In this document: positions 1 to 11,272 of the stretch, piece after piece
Numbering within the stretch: the stretch's first letter is position 1
How the letters are laid out: every line of letters begins with the position of its first letter
Assembly (NCBI GenBank): GCA_963555705.1
Contig: OY743181.1
Span: 31,686,513 to 31,750,512, forward strand
Direction: 5' to 3'
Source: Ligustrum vulgare
Taxonomy: Eukaryota; Streptophyta; Magnoliopsida; Lamiales; Oleaceae
DNA: 64,000 nt
Made by a program: the position numbers and the translations under genes
The notes under the pieces: generated by a model
Database searches by the model: none
What the model was told of the DNA's origin: nothing
What the model saw: the letters and a program-made list of their open reading frames with translations, nothing else

Positions 1-540
1 TCTGTCAATTTATTTACCATGCACTTCAATAATCCAAAATGACGATTCACTTTAGAAAAGAAATATGAACAACAAAAATTATTTTCATTCATCCAATGCT
101 AACTTCATCGTGTTTGTGTGAATAGCCAAAAATCGAATGCAAACTCATGTAAAAATATACTTGACACTGTGTGACTAATCGTGCGGAAATAAGCCCGAAT
201 CTCATGTGGTCAACAATGATTTTCTTTTTATTTTCCTTACACTCTCATGGATGATCACAACCATGCTTTTCTCTCATATCCCGAGGTCTTTCCTATTGAT
301 GTGGTTTCTAAACATGTATAAATTGCATTTTTCCACACAAGGCAGTTAGGATTTGACAAGTATGCACGACAGACCAAGAATAATTAATCTCCAATCCCAC
401 ACTCCAGTATTAGGAATTTTAATCAACAAACTTATACCATTTATATATCTTTTTTTTTTTTTTTTTTTTTTTGTATGGACGACTTTTTCTTTTAATGTCC
501 TTGTCTTTTACCATCTTTGTGCAGAACTTTTCATACTGGC

Positions 541-822
541 TTTCTATAAGACCCCTGTAGCGAGCTTTAGGTCGGCAGCTCCCAACTCAGTTGAGCTTAG
601 GGTACCAGGTTCTGAGAACCCCTCAGACTTAATTACCCGAGTCATAAAGGCTTAAACAGAAAAGTTAAAGATGTTTTAGTGTCTTATGTGTAAGTCCACT
701 CTCCGTACTTGCTTTCTAGTTGACCCCTGTAGCGAGCTTTAGGTCGATGACTCCCAAGCCAGACGACTTTAGGGCACCAGGTTTGAAAGACCCCTCGGAC
801 TTACTTACTCGAGTCAAAAAGG
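541..822 (-). repeat. Pair of direct repeats in the 3' non-coding region, unit A
   Basis: Two imperfect copies of a roughly 110-bp module lie at about 541-651 and 716-822. Both contain CCCTGTAGCGAGCTTTAGG and end near CGAGTCAWAAAGGC. They lie between the gag-pro ORF and the 3' LTR. The same pair occurs in unit B, and in the opposite orientation in the unrelated-coding element at 42.8-43.1 kb, so the module is a lineage feature and not coding. Confidence 0.75.
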
Positions 823-1368
823 CATTTGAAGAGTAGAATAAGACCTTCAGCATTTTTCTGTTTTTATGCTGGTCATGGTTTATACCCGTTGATTAAAACC
901 CCTTCCACTAAAGATGGATCATTAAAAATTTCAGACCCTCAATCTGTCAATGCCTACTTGTACTTGACCTCTCTACCCCCAAACTGCTTCTTGAGCAGTT
1001 TGGTTCTACATTTCAGGTCGGGATCTAATTTCTTAAGGTTTGAGATTTTTCAGTCAATTCTATGTTCAAAGTGCACAAGTTTATCCCACAAGTATCAAGC
1101 ATCTCCCTACACAAGTTATTATTCGAAAGTGGCTATGTGCTCAAGTTTGATTAATGTCTTACATGGATGAATGTCAAGAAAATTTTTAGCTCACATGTTG
1201 CCCAAATTTTCTAACTAAAGCACAAAAGTCAGTTCAAATCATGTCATAAGTAATAAATAAATCAACAAAAATTTTCAAAATTTTCACCATTTTTTTGTTT
1301 TTGTTTTTTTTTGTTTTTTGAATCCCAAAAACAAGGTATCGAATGAATAAGATGAAGAAATGAGATAC

Positions 1369-1415
1369 CACCCCCCCCTAAACTAGAAAGTTACATTGTC
1401 CTCAATGTAAAAGAA
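1369..1415 (-). other. Internal polypurine-like tract with palindrome ACATTGAGGACAATGT, unit A
   Basis: On the minus strand the palindrome-like ACATTGAGGACAATGT is followed by a TAGTTTAGGGGGGGGTGG-like purine/G tract resembling the terminal PPT. The same pairing is in unit B (7896-7943) and in the plus-strand element near 42274-42305. It could be a second plus-strand priming site; that role is inference. Confidence 0.5.
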
Positions 1416-1865
1416 GATATATCAATTTATAAAAATACATAAAAGAGGAGTTAGGTACTTCCCAGGTTTAGAGGAGCGATGTGATAACTTGAAGTTTTGC
1501 TTTGATCTCGCTTGGATGATTTCGACAAGTTTCTTGTGTTTCCATGCTTGGTTGAAAGTGTTACAAGTGGTGTGTTCCTCGCAAGTAAAAGATAAACAAT
1601 ATTAGAATCATACACACCATTGAAATATATCAACACAAACAATTCCAACTAAAACATAGAAAAATTTGAATTTTCAAACATAGTCAACCATCATGTATAA
1701 TTTAAAATGACAAGTGCAGTTGAAGATCAAATAACAGAAGTTGGTGCTAGGGATGCTTACTTCAAAAACTCCAATAAAGAGAAAAAAATAAAAATAAAAA
1801 TGCGAGTACCACCTAAAAATTTAAATGCAAAGCTTTAAATAAAGTAAAATTAATGAAAAGAAAAG

Positions 1866-1925
1866 AAAATTGGGTTGCCTCCCAATAAGCGCTCCGTTTA
1901 TAGTCTAAAGCTCGACTTTTTGCAA
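1866..1925 (-). other. Conserved post-ORF module (GGGAGGCAACCCA), unit A
   Basis: Directly after the gag-pro stop codon the minus strand carries AAAGTCGAGCT, then AGCGCTTATTGGGAGGCAAC. An almost identical module follows the stop of the mini-gag ORF at 41612-41680. It is conserved although the upstream proteins differ, which points to a cis-acting RNA or DNA role. Confidence 0.6.
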
Positions 1926-1931
1926 ACTTTC

Positions 1932-4544
1932 TTATGGTGGCTTAAAGGATGCTCGTGATGCCCTGCACTCCTTGCAATTTCCCACATTGCATTTCTCAAC
2001 CTTTTTGCGCACTTTCATGAATTCTTTATTGTTGATTTGAGTCTCACCTGGTTTTTCTTCTTGCTTCAAATTATTACCAAGTTCTTGCACCACATTTTCC
2101 AGTTTGAAGCAACTTTCTGTCTGATAATACTTGTTAGGGTATTGGGTGACACTGAAAGTCACTTGATCATCCTGAACCCTTAAGATCACCTCCCCCTTTT
2201 CAACATCTATCAAAGCTCGTCCCGTGGCTAGAAAAGGTCTACCAAAAATAAGAGGCATTTGACTGTCCTCTTCAATATCCAAAATCACGAAATCTACTGG
2301 AAAAATGAATTTATCCACTTTAACTAAAATGTCCTCAATGACACCATATGGATGCTTCACAGATCTGTCAGCCAGCTGTAATGTTATTTTGCTTGGTTTA
2401 GGTTTTCCTAATCCAAGTTTCTTGTAAACTGAGAGAGGCATTAAATTGATACTTGCTCCCAAATCACACAAAACTCTATCAAATTTGAAATTTCCAATAT
2501 CACAAGGGATAGAGAAACTCCCTGGATCTTTGAGTTTTGGAGGCAATTTATTTTGTAGAATTGCGCTGCACTCCTCAGTTAAGGATATAGTCTCAAATTC
2601 CCTCAACTTCCTCTTTTTAGAAATCATCTCTTTCATAAACTTGAGGTAAGCTGGCATCTGAGCCAAAACATCTGCAAATGGAATGTTGATATGCAATTTC
2701 TTGAATACTTCCAGAAATTTACTAAACTGCTTATCCATTTTGTGATTTTGCAGACGTTGGGGGAATGGGACTGGTGGGACATAGGTATTGATAGGCGATT
2801 GAGATTCTTCCTTTGATTTTGCAACATTATTTTGACAATTTGAATTTGATATCTCATTCGTCTCCATATCCTTGTCTTCATTTTCCATCAGCTTTTCCCT
2901 CTGTTCATATATCTTCTCATTTATTTCAGGCAATTGCACATCACTTTTGGTAGTGATAGCCTGAACATCCTTCTGTACCCTATTTCTTAGGAGTTTATGA
3001 GGGAAAGGGATTGGAGGTAGATATCCATTTAGTGGAAAATATTCCTCTGCGGGAATGTATGATTCATCCTCAACAGCTACCTCATAAGCTGGAGTGTAGA
3101 TTTTTTCCATTTCCACTGCAGAGATCATGTTGACTTGCTCCCTTGGATTTTTAACTGTATTACTTGGGAGTGTTCCAGGTGCTCGCTCAGATAGTTGTTG
3201 AGCGATTTGACTTATCTGATTTTCAAGCCCTTTAAGTGCAGCCGAATGATTTTGTATGGTTGTTTGATGTAGTTCAAACATTTTATCAGTCTTCTGCATG
3301 TGCTTTTGAAACATTTCCCCCAAACTTGGTCTTCTCTCCTGCATTGGTTGGTTAAACTCATTTTGATTGTTAGACCATTCGAAGTTTGGGTGTTGTCTCC
3401 AACCAGGGTTGTAAGTAGGAGCATATGGGTCATTCTGTTGTTGATGATTGTTTTGCACAAAATTAACCTGCTCCTCTTTTGAAGCCAACAACATGCAATT
3501 TTCGGTTGAATGGTTCGCGCTACAATTCTCACACACTACTGGTGATTGAATAGCGTGAACTCCTTGATGATGTGAACACAACACGTCAACCTTTTTTGTT
3601 AGCGCAGCAAGTTGCGCATTTGTACTGGTCAGTGCATCTACATCATGTACTCCAGCAACTCTTTTGTGCACTACTCTTTCAGACGGGAACATGGTGTGTG
3701 TTTTTGCAATGAGTTCCACCAAGTCCCATGCTTGGTTGACACTTTTATTGGTAATGGACCCACCAGCTGATGAGTCCACTATGGATTTGTATTGTGGTGA
3801 CAACCCAGAGTAAAAGTATTGAACTTGAAGGCCTTTATTAAATCCATGATATGGGCATTTTCTAAGAAGATCCTTAAATCTACCCCAAGATTCATGAAAA
3901 CTCTCACCGTCTAGTTGTTGAAAAGTAGATATCTCCAATTTTAGTTTAGCTACTTTAGCGGGTGAAAAATATTTGTTACAGAATTTTCTAACTAAGTCAT
4001 CCCATGTAACTATACTAGATTCAGGCTCAGAATCAAGCCACTCCAATGCACTATCTCTTAAAGTGTAAGGAAATAGCCGCAAACGAATGGCATCATCGTT
4101 TATGCCTTGAAATTGGAAATTTTGGCACATTCTCCCAAATCTTGCAACATGTGCATTGGGGTCCTCGTGTGCCTTTCCAAAAAATTGAAGATTATTACTG
4201 AAAAGGTTTATTAAATCTGCTTTTAATTGGAAGTCATTCCTTCCAAAAGGCGGATATAATATACTAGAACGGTTTGCAGTGGCAACAGGAGTCAAGAATT
4301 GACCCATAGGAAGGTCTCCTACGTTGTCATCTTGTACATTCTGTTGGTTGTTTTGATTGATTTGCAATGCTGCATTTTGACCAGGAGGTAATGCAGCTGC
4401 ATTCGGGTTTAGTTCAATGTGTTCCAAAGGATTGATTGGATTGGCCATTTGGTTCAAATTTTGTTGTTCCCTAAGTCGTCCTCTAAAGAGTTGTTCAATT
4501 TCAGGTTCGAAAGGTAAAAGATTTCCTTTTTGAGAACGGAGCAT
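1932..4544 (-). CDS. Athila-like Gag-protease polyprotein (unit A)
   Basis: This 870-residue open frame encodes the retrotransposon capsid and aspartic protease. Residues about 120-260 form the Retrotrans_gag capsid region (the ALEWLDSEPESSI and FCNKYFSPAKVAK stretches are typical). A CCHC zinc knuckle of spacing CX2CX3HX4C (CENCSANHSTENC) lies near residues 337-349. It is followed by a glutamine/proline-rich linker. The protease active site is DLGASINLMP near residue 694, with the LIFGRPFLATGR motif near 765. Gag would form virus-like particles and the protease would process it. The frame ends before any reverse transcriptase, so pol must come from an autonomous relative. Start is the first ATG, about 170 bases after the PBS. 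Compared with unit B it keeps Trp in ALEWLD and Pro in the N-terminal FEPEIEQ. Confidence 0.9.
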   Translation of the reverse strand: MLRSQKGNLLPFEPEIEQLFRGRLREQQNLNQMANPINPLEHIELNPNAAALPPGQNAALQINQNNQQNVQDDNVGDLPMGQFLTPVATANRSSILYPPFGRNDFQLKADLINLFSNNLQFFGKAHEDPNAHVARFGRMCQNFQFQGINDDAIRLRLFPYTLRDSALEWLDSEPESSIVTWDDLVRKFCNKYFSPAKVAKLKLEISTFQQLDGESFHESWGRFKDLLRKCPYHGFNKGLQVQYFYSGLSPQYKSIVDSSAGGSITNKSVNQAWDLVELIAKTHTMFPSERVVHKRVAGVHDVDALTSTNAQLAALTKKVDVLCSHHQGVHAIQSPVVCENCSANHSTENCMLLASKEEQVNFVQNNHQQQNDPYAPTYNPGWRQHPNFEWSNNQNEFNQPMQERRPSLGEMFQKHMQKTDKMFELHQTTIQNHSAALKGLENQISQIAQQLSERAPGTLPSNTVKNPREQVNMISAVEMEKIYTPAYEVAVEDESYIPAEEYFPLNGYLPPIPFPHKLLRNRVQKDVQAITTKSDVQLPEINEKIYEQREKLMENEDKDMETNEISNSNCQNNVAKSKEESQSPINTYVPPVPFPQRLQNHKMDKQFSKFLEVFKKLHINIPFADVLAQMPAYLKFMKEMISKKRKLREFETISLTEECSAILQNKLPPKLKDPGSFSIPCDIGNFKFDRVLCDLGASINLMPLSVYKKLGLGKPKPSKITLQLADRSVKHPYGVIEDILVKVDKFIFPVDFVILDIEEDSQMPLIFGRPFLATGRALIDVEKGEVILRVQDDQVTFSVTQYPNKYYQTESCFKLENVVQELGNNLKQEEKPGETQINNKEFMKVRKKVEKCNVGNCKECRASRASFKPP

Positions 4545-4714
4545 AAAAGGAAAATAATAAAATTTTAAAAGTTTTATTTTGAAAATTTTGAGATTTTTTG
4601 ATGTTTTTGTTGTTTTTGTTTATTATGAATCAAAATGCTAAAAACTAAAGGAAGACTAAATCTAAAAGTTAAGAATGCTAAAAATCAAAATAAATAAATA
4701 AAAAATTAAAACAG

Positions 4715-4732
4715 TCCCCGGCAACGGCGCCA
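4715..4732 (-). other. Primer binding site (tRNA-Asp type), unit A
   Basis: The minus strand reads TGGCGCCGTTGCCGGGGA, nine bases inside the LTR end. From memory this matches the 3' end of plant tRNA-Asp(GUC), the usual Athila primer. Confidence 0.8.
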
Positions 4733-4741
4733 AAAACTTGT

Positions 4742-5766
4742 TGGTGTGAAATAATATCGCAAGTGTACGATATCGCTAACAAGTAGTAAAAGTGGACTTT
4801 TAAGTCCGAGTTGTCGATCCCACGAGGACTATTTATTCGTTATCGATTTACTTTGATTCAATAGAATTCCAAAACTAAAAACAAAAATTAACTAAGAAAA
4901 TAAAATACCGAACAATCCAAAAACGACAATAAAATTGAGAATCAATTAAATAAACGAATCAATTAAAATGAAATTAACAAATTAAACTAAAAACAATTAA
5001 CGAAAAGCAAGAAATAAAGTGGTGGATTTTGAACAATTGAATGAATATCGGGATTAACGAATTCGAAATAACGTTCTAGCTTAATTTCTCATCTCAAGTT
5101 GTTTTCTAAAATTGTAATTGGTCGAATTCACGCATATATCTAATTTACCTCTCTCGAGTTCAAATTAGACCTATTTAACTAAGTCAACCATGTATCTCTA
5201 CAGCGGGTCAGAGTTCTCCTTAGCTAAATGCATTAAATTTCCTAAGAATTCCTAAGTGACCACATGCAACCACAAATTCATATCTCTATCTTTTTGTTGA
5301 AATTGCCGGATTTTATTACGTGATCTAATTGTTAACTCACCTCTCGGATTATGAAAACAACCATTAATTCATGAATTGGAGATCAAGCAATTCAAGCATT
5401 AAACGCAATAATAAAATCAATACATGAAAATAAAGTGCCAACTTGAGAGTTAAAATCAAACTAAAATATTAAATCTATATCGTCAATCCTGATTTTAAAA
5501 ATTTAGCTACGCATGTTTTTGGAAGAAAAAGAAATAAATAATAACGTAAATAAAACTCGAAGTTTGGAAAATTGAAGAATTGACATCACCAATTAATTTC
5601 CTGCCTAGTTCCTCTGTCTTGTGCCCAGCCGTCCCTAATTATGATTCACTCGGTCTTATCATTTTTTTCTTCCAACCTCCACCTCAAAAGCTGTGTATGT
5701 ATATGTGTAACAATGATAAATATCACAACTTTTTACTTCTCTCCTCTCTCACGGCTGAACTCCTTT

Positions 5767-5815
<49 letters not shown>

Positions 5816-6429
5816 CCACCAAACCAACCTCAATTCTTGTGCCTATCTCTGCCAATTTGTATACATCCTCCAATAGCCAATTATTTCTCTCCAATTAGAA
5901 ATGTATATATATGTATATCTCCAGCCCTCTCCTCTCTTCAATGCAATGGCCGACCACTATTTTTACTCCCTTTCACTTTGTCTCCTCAATTAGCTTCCAA
6001 TTTGTTCTCTCGGCTCTGTTTCAACTCACGGCTGCGTGCTCTCTCCCTTTTCTTCCCCTCACGGCTGCTTGTGTATATACATTAATAGGTTTTTAAACTC
6101 CACTTAGTCATGCAATAATTTGGGCCAAAAGTTTTCCTTGCAATTGATTATGAGGCCCAAGTAATATTTGGTAGATTTTACTACTAAAGCCTCATTTTTG
6201 CCAAATAATTCATTTTGACCTCTTATCTTCGTTTTATCGTCAATTGCATCCAAAATTGAGTTTTTCCATCAACTTGTTGAATAATTACTTCAATTCCTCA
6301 TTTTCTTGATTTCGGGATAAAAACCTGAAATAATGTCAAATAAACACAAACTAAATAGAATTTATTCGAGAAAAACAAAATAATATCCTAATTTCGACAG
6401 ATAAATAAGTGTATAAAATACACTTATCA
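4742..6429 (-). repeat. LTR shared by units A and B (1688 bp)
   Basis: On the minus strand it starts TGATAAGTGTATTTT and ends TTTCACACCA, with TG...CA ends. It is flanked by a PPT on one side and a PBS on the other. It differs from the LTR at 11273-12930 mainly by a longer TA microsatellite (about 5768-5812) and a 9-10-bp indel near 4861, plus a few substitutions. Confidence 0.9.
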
Positions 6430-6442
6430 AACCCCCCCAAAC
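6430..6442 (-). other. Polypurine tract of unit B
   Basis: The minus strand reads CTAGTTTGGGGGGGTT immediately before the LTR TGATAAG. This is the standard plus-strand priming position. Confidence 0.85.
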
Positions 6443-8462
6443 TAGAATATTTGTTCGTCCTCGAACAAAAAATAAAACTAGACTATAAAAATAGAAATAA
6501 AAATACAAACAGAAATTGTTTTTGTTTTCTGTCAATTTATTTACCATGCACTTCAATAATCCAAAATGACGATTCACTTTAGAAAAGAAATATGAACAAC
6601 AAAAATTATTTTCATTCATCCAATGCTAACTTCATCGTGTTTGTGTGAATAGCCAAAAATCGAATGCAAACTCATGTAAAAATATACTTGACACTGTGTG
6701 ACTAATCGTGCGGAAATAAGCCCGAATCCCATGTGGTCAACAATGATTTTCTTTTTATTTTCCTTACACTCTCATGGATGATCACAACCATAATGCTTTT
6801 CTCTCATATCCCGAGGTCTTTCCTATTGATGTGGTTTCTAAACATGTATAAATTGCATTTTTCCACACAAGGCAGTTAGGATTTGACAAGTATGCACGAC
6901 AGACCAAGAATAATTAATCTCCAATCCCACACTCCAGTATTAGGAATTTTAATCAACAAACTTATACCATTTATATATCTTTTTTTTTTTTTTTTTTTTT
7001 GTATGGACGACTTTTTCTTTTAATGTCCTTGTCTTTTACCATCTTTGTGCAGAACTTTTCATACTGGCTTTCTATAAGACCCCTGTAGCGAGCTTTAGGT
7101 CGGCAGCTCCCAACTCAGTTGAGCTTAGGGTACCAGGTTCTGAGAACCCCTCAGACTTAATTACCCGAGTCATAAAGGCTTAAACAGAAAAGTTAAAGAT
7201 GTTTTAGTGTCTTATGTGTAAGTCCACTCTCCGTACTTGCTTTCTAGTTGACCCCTGTAGCGAGCTTTAGGTCGATGACTCCCAAGCCAGACGACTTTAG
7301 GGCACCAGGTTTGAAAGACCCCTCGGACTTACTTACTCGAGTCAAAAAGGCATTTGAAGAGTAGAATAAGACCTTCAGCATTTTTCTGTTTTTATGCTGG
7401 TCATGGTTTATACCCGTTGATTAAAACCCCTTCCACTAAAGATGGATCATTAAAAATTTCAGACCCTCAATCTGTCAATGCCTACTTGTACTTGACCTCT
7501 CTACCCCCAAACTGCTTCTTGAGCAGTTTGGTTCTACATTTCAGGTCGGGATCTAATTTCTTAAGGTTTGAGATTTTTCAGTCAATTCTATGTTCAAAGT
7601 GCACAAGTTTATCCCACAAGTATCAAGCATCTCCCTACACAAGTTATTATTCGAAAGTGGCTATGTGTTCAAGTTTGATTAATGTCTTACATGGATGAAT
7701 GTCAAGAAAATTTTTAGCTCACATGTTGCCCAAATTTTCTAACTAAAGCACAAAAGTCAGTTCAAATCATGTCATAAGTAATAAATAAATCAACAAAAAT
7801 TTTCAAAATTTTCACCATTTTTTTGTTTTTGTTTTTTTTGTTTTTTGAATCCCAAAAACAAGGTATCGAATGAATAAGATGAAGAAATGAGATACCACCC
7901 CCCCCCCCCCAAACTAGAAAGTTACATTGTCCTCAATGTAAAAGAAGATATATCAATTTATAAAAATACATAAAAGAGGAGTTAGGTACTTCCCAGGTTT
8001 AGAGGAGCGATGTGATAACTTGAAGTTTTGCTTTGATCTCGCTTGGATGATTTCGACAAGTTTCTTGTGTTTCCATGCTTGGTTGAAAGTGTTACAAGTG
8101 GTGTGTTCCTCGCAAGTAAAAGATAAACAATATTAGAATCATACACACCATTGAAATATATCAACACAAACAATTCCAACTAAAACATAGAAAAATTTGA
8201 ATTTTCAAACATAGTCAACCATCATGTATAATTTAAAATGACAAGTGCAGTTGAAGATCAAACAACAGAAGTTGGTGCTAGGGATGCTTACTTCAAAAAC
8301 TCCAATAAAGAGAAAAAAATAAAAATAAAAATGCGAGTACCACCTAAAAATTTAAATGCAAAGCTTTAAATAAAGTAAAATTAATGAAAAGAAAAGAAAA
8401 TTGGGTTGCCTCCCAATAAGCGCTCCGTTTATAGTCTAAAGCTCGACTTTTTGCAAACTTTC
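6430..8462 (-). other. Non-coding 3' region of unit B
   Basis: About 2 kb between gag-pro and the 3' LTR has no supported gene. It repeats unit A: direct repeats (about 7069-7179 and 7244-7350), a T run, the internal PPT-like motif (7896-7943, with a longer C run than unit A) and the post-ORF module (about 8397-8456). In an autonomous Athila this interval would hold pol and an env-like frame. Confidence 0.75.
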
Positions 8463-11075
8463 TTATGGTGGCTTAAAGGATGCTCGTGATGCCCTGCACT
8501 CCTTGCAATTTCCCACATTGCATTTCTCAACCTTTTTGCGCACTTTCATGAATTCTTTATTGTTGATTTGAGTCTCACCTGGTTTTTCTTCTTGCTTCAA
8601 ATTATTACCAAGTTCTTGCACCACATTTTCCAGTTTGAAGCAACTTTCTGTCTGATAATACTTGTTAGGGTATTGGGTGACACTGAAAGTCACTTGATCA
8701 TCCTGAACCCTTAAGATCACCTCCCCCTTTTCAACATCTATCAAAGCTCGTCCCGTGGCTAGAAAAGGTCTACCAAAAATAAGAGGCATTTGACTGTCCT
8801 CTTCAATATCCAAAATCACGAAATCTACTGGAAAAATGAATTTATCCACTTTAACTAAAATGTCCTCAATGACACCATATGGATGCTTCACAGATCTGTC
8901 AGCCAGCTGTAATGTTATTTTGCTTGGTTTAGGTTTTCCTAATCCAAGTTTCTTGTAAACTGAGAGAGGCATTAAATTGATACTTGCTCCCAAATCACAC
9001 AAAACTCTATCAAATTTGAAATTTCCAATATCACAAGGGATAGAGAAACTCCCTGGATCTTTGAGTTTTGGAGGCAATTTATTTTGTAGAATTGCGCTGC
9101 ACTCCTCAGTTAAGGATATAGTCTCAAATTCCCTCAACTTCCTCTTTTTAGAAATCATCTCTTTCATAAACTTGAGGTAAGCTGGCATCTGAGCCAAAGC
9201 ATCTGCAAATGGAATGTTGATATGCAATTTCTTGAATACTTCCAGAAATTTACTAAACTGCTTATCCATTTTGTGATTTTGCAGACGTTGGGGGAATGGG
9301 ACTGGTGGGACATAGGTATTGATAGGCGATTGAGATTCTTCCTTTGATTTTGCAACATTATTTTGACAATTTGAATTTGATATCTCATTCGTCTCCATAT
9401 CCTTGTCTTCATTTTCCATCAGCTTTTCCCTCTGTTCATATATCTTCTCATTTATTTCAGGCAATTGCACATCACTTTTGGTAGTGATAGCCTGAACATC
9501 CTTCTGTACCCTATTTCTTAGGAGTTTATGAGGGAAAGGGATTGGAGGTAGATATCCATTTAGTGGAAAATATTCCTCTGCGGGAATGTATGATTCATCC
9601 TCAACAGCTACCTCATAAGCTGGAGTGTAGATTTTTTCCATTTCCACTGCAGAGATCATGTTGACTTGCTCCCTTGGATTTTTAACTGTATTACTTGGGA
9701 GTGTTCCAGGTGCTCGCTCAGATAGTTGTTGAGCGATTTGACTTATCTGATTTTCAAGCCCTTTAAGTGCAGCCGAATGATTTTGTATGGTTGTTTGATG
9801 TAGTTCAAACATTTTATCAGTCTTCTGCATGTGCTTTTGAAACATTTCCCCCAAACTTGGTCTTCTCTCCTGCATTGGTTGGTTAAACTCATTTTGATTG
9901 TTAGACCATTCGAAGTTTGGGTGTTGTCTCCAACCAGGGTTGTAAGTAGGAGCATATGGGTCATTCTGTTGTTGATGATTGTTTTGCACAAAATTAACCT
10001 GCTCCTCTTTCGAAGCCAACAACATGCAATTTTCGGTTGAATGGTTCGCGCTACAATTCTCACACACTACTGGTGATTGAATAGCGTGAACTCCTTGATG
10101 ATGTGAACACAACACGTCAACCTTTTTTGTTAGCGCAGCAAGTTGCGCATTTGTACTGGTCAGTGCATCTACATCATGTACTCCAGCAACTCTTTTGTGC
10201 ACTACTCTTTCAGACGGGAACATGGTGTGTGTTTTTGCAATGAGTTCCACCAAGTCCCATGCTTGGTTGACACTTTTATTGGTAATGGACCCACCAGCTG
10301 ATGAGTCCACTATGGATTTGTATTGTGGTGACAACCCAGAGTAAAAGTATTGAACTTGAAGGCCTTTATTAAATCCATGATATGGGCATTTTCTAAGAAG
10401 ATCCTTAAATCTACCCCAAGATTCATGAAAACTCTCACCGTCTAGTTGTTGAAAAGTAGATATCTCCAATTTTAGTTTAGCTACTTTAGCGGGTGAAAAA
10501 TATTTGTTACAGAATTTTCTAACTAAGTCATCCCATGTAACTATACTAGATTCAGGCTCAGAATCAAGGCACTCCAATGCACTATCTCTTAAAGTGTAAG
10601 GAAATAGCCGCAAACGAATGGCATCATCGTTTATGCCTTGAAATTGGAAATTTTGGCACATTCTCCCAAATCTTGCAACATGTGCATTGGGGTCCTCGTG
10701 TGCCTTTCCAAAAAATTGAAGATTATTACTGAAAAGGTTTATTAAATCTGCTTTTAATTGGAAGTCATTCCTTCCAAAAGGCGGATATAATATACTAGAA
10801 CGGTTTGCAGTGGCAACATGAGTCAAGAATTGACCCATAGGAAGGTCTCCTACGTTGTCATCTTGTACATTCTGTTGGTTGTTTTGATTGATTTGCAATG
10901 CTGCATTTTGACCAGGAGGTAATGCAGCTGCATTCGGGTTTAGTTCAATGTGTTCCAAAGGATTGATTGGATTGGCCATTTGGTTCAAATTTTGTTGTTC
11001 CCTAAGTCGTCCTCTAAAGAGTTGTTCAATTTCATGTTCGAAAGGTAAAAGATTTCCTTTTTGAGAACGGAGCAT
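8463..11075 (-). CDS. Athila-like Gag-protease polyprotein (unit B)
   Basis: This 870-residue frame is nearly identical to unit A and has the same parts in the same order: capsid region, CENCSANHSTENC knuckle, DLGASIN protease site and FGRPF motif. By eye there are about four amino-acid differences: Pro to His in the N-terminal FEPEIEQ, Pro to His before VATANRS, Trp to Cys in ALEWLD and Val to Ala in FADVLAQ. The Trp to Cys change hits a conserved capsid residue and may weaken this copy. No other lesion is visible. Like unit A it stops before pol and must be mobilised in trans. LTR transcription from the right would read straight into it. Confidence 0.9.
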   Translation of the reverse strand: MLRSQKGNLLPFEHEIEQLFRGRLREQQNLNQMANPINPLEHIELNPNAAALPPGQNAALQINQNNQQNVQDDNVGDLPMGQFLTHVATANRSSILYPPFGRNDFQLKADLINLFSNNLQFFGKAHEDPNAHVARFGRMCQNFQFQGINDDAIRLRLFPYTLRDSALECLDSEPESSIVTWDDLVRKFCNKYFSPAKVAKLKLEISTFQQLDGESFHESWGRFKDLLRKCPYHGFNKGLQVQYFYSGLSPQYKSIVDSSAGGSITNKSVNQAWDLVELIAKTHTMFPSERVVHKRVAGVHDVDALTSTNAQLAALTKKVDVLCSHHQGVHAIQSPVVCENCSANHSTENCMLLASKEEQVNFVQNNHQQQNDPYAPTYNPGWRQHPNFEWSNNQNEFNQPMQERRPSLGEMFQKHMQKTDKMFELHQTTIQNHSAALKGLENQISQIAQQLSERAPGTLPSNTVKNPREQVNMISAVEMEKIYTPAYEVAVEDESYIPAEEYFPLNGYLPPIPFPHKLLRNRVQKDVQAITTKSDVQLPEINEKIYEQREKLMENEDKDMETNEISNSNCQNNVAKSKEESQSPINTYVPPVPFPQRLQNHKMDKQFSKFLEVFKKLHINIPFADALAQMPAYLKFMKEMISKKRKLREFETISLTEECSAILQNKLPPKLKDPGSFSIPCDIGNFKFDRVLCDLGASINLMPLSVYKKLGLGKPKPSKITLQLADRSVKHPYGVIEDILVKVDKFIFPVDFVILDIEEDSQMPLIFGRPFLATGRALIDVEKGEVILRVQDDQVTFSVTQYPNKYYQTESCFKLENVVQELGNNLKQEEKPGETQINNKEFMKVRKKVEKCNVGNCKECRASRASFKPP

Positions 11076-11245
11076 AAAAGGAAAATAATAAAATTTTAAA
11101 AGTTTTATTTTGAAAATTTTGAGATTTTTTGATGTTTTTGTTGTTTTTGTTTATTATGAATCAAAATGCTAAAAACTAAAGGAAGACTAAATCTAAAAGT
11201 TAAGAATGCTAAAAATCAAAATAAATAAATAAAAAATTAAAACAG

Positions 11246-11263
11246 TCCCCGGCAACGGCGCCA
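11246..11263 (-). other. Primer binding site (tRNA-Asp type), unit B
   Basis: Minus strand TGGCGCCGTTGCCGGGGA, nine bases inside the LTR that ends at 11273. Identical to unit A. Confidence 0.8.
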
Positions 11264-11272
11264 AAAACTTGT

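Noticed and set aside
826..1170. Plus-strand open frame (also at 7354-7698) of 114 codons
   Set aside because: It lies antisense in the non-coding 3' region of the Athila-like element, is duplicated only because the unit is, and shows no domain or codon signature.
4715..4732. tRNA-Asp gene fragment suggested by CCCCGGCAACGGCGCCA
   Set aside because: Only the 3' tRNA end is matched, at the correct position for a primer binding site beside an LTR; no tRNA body.
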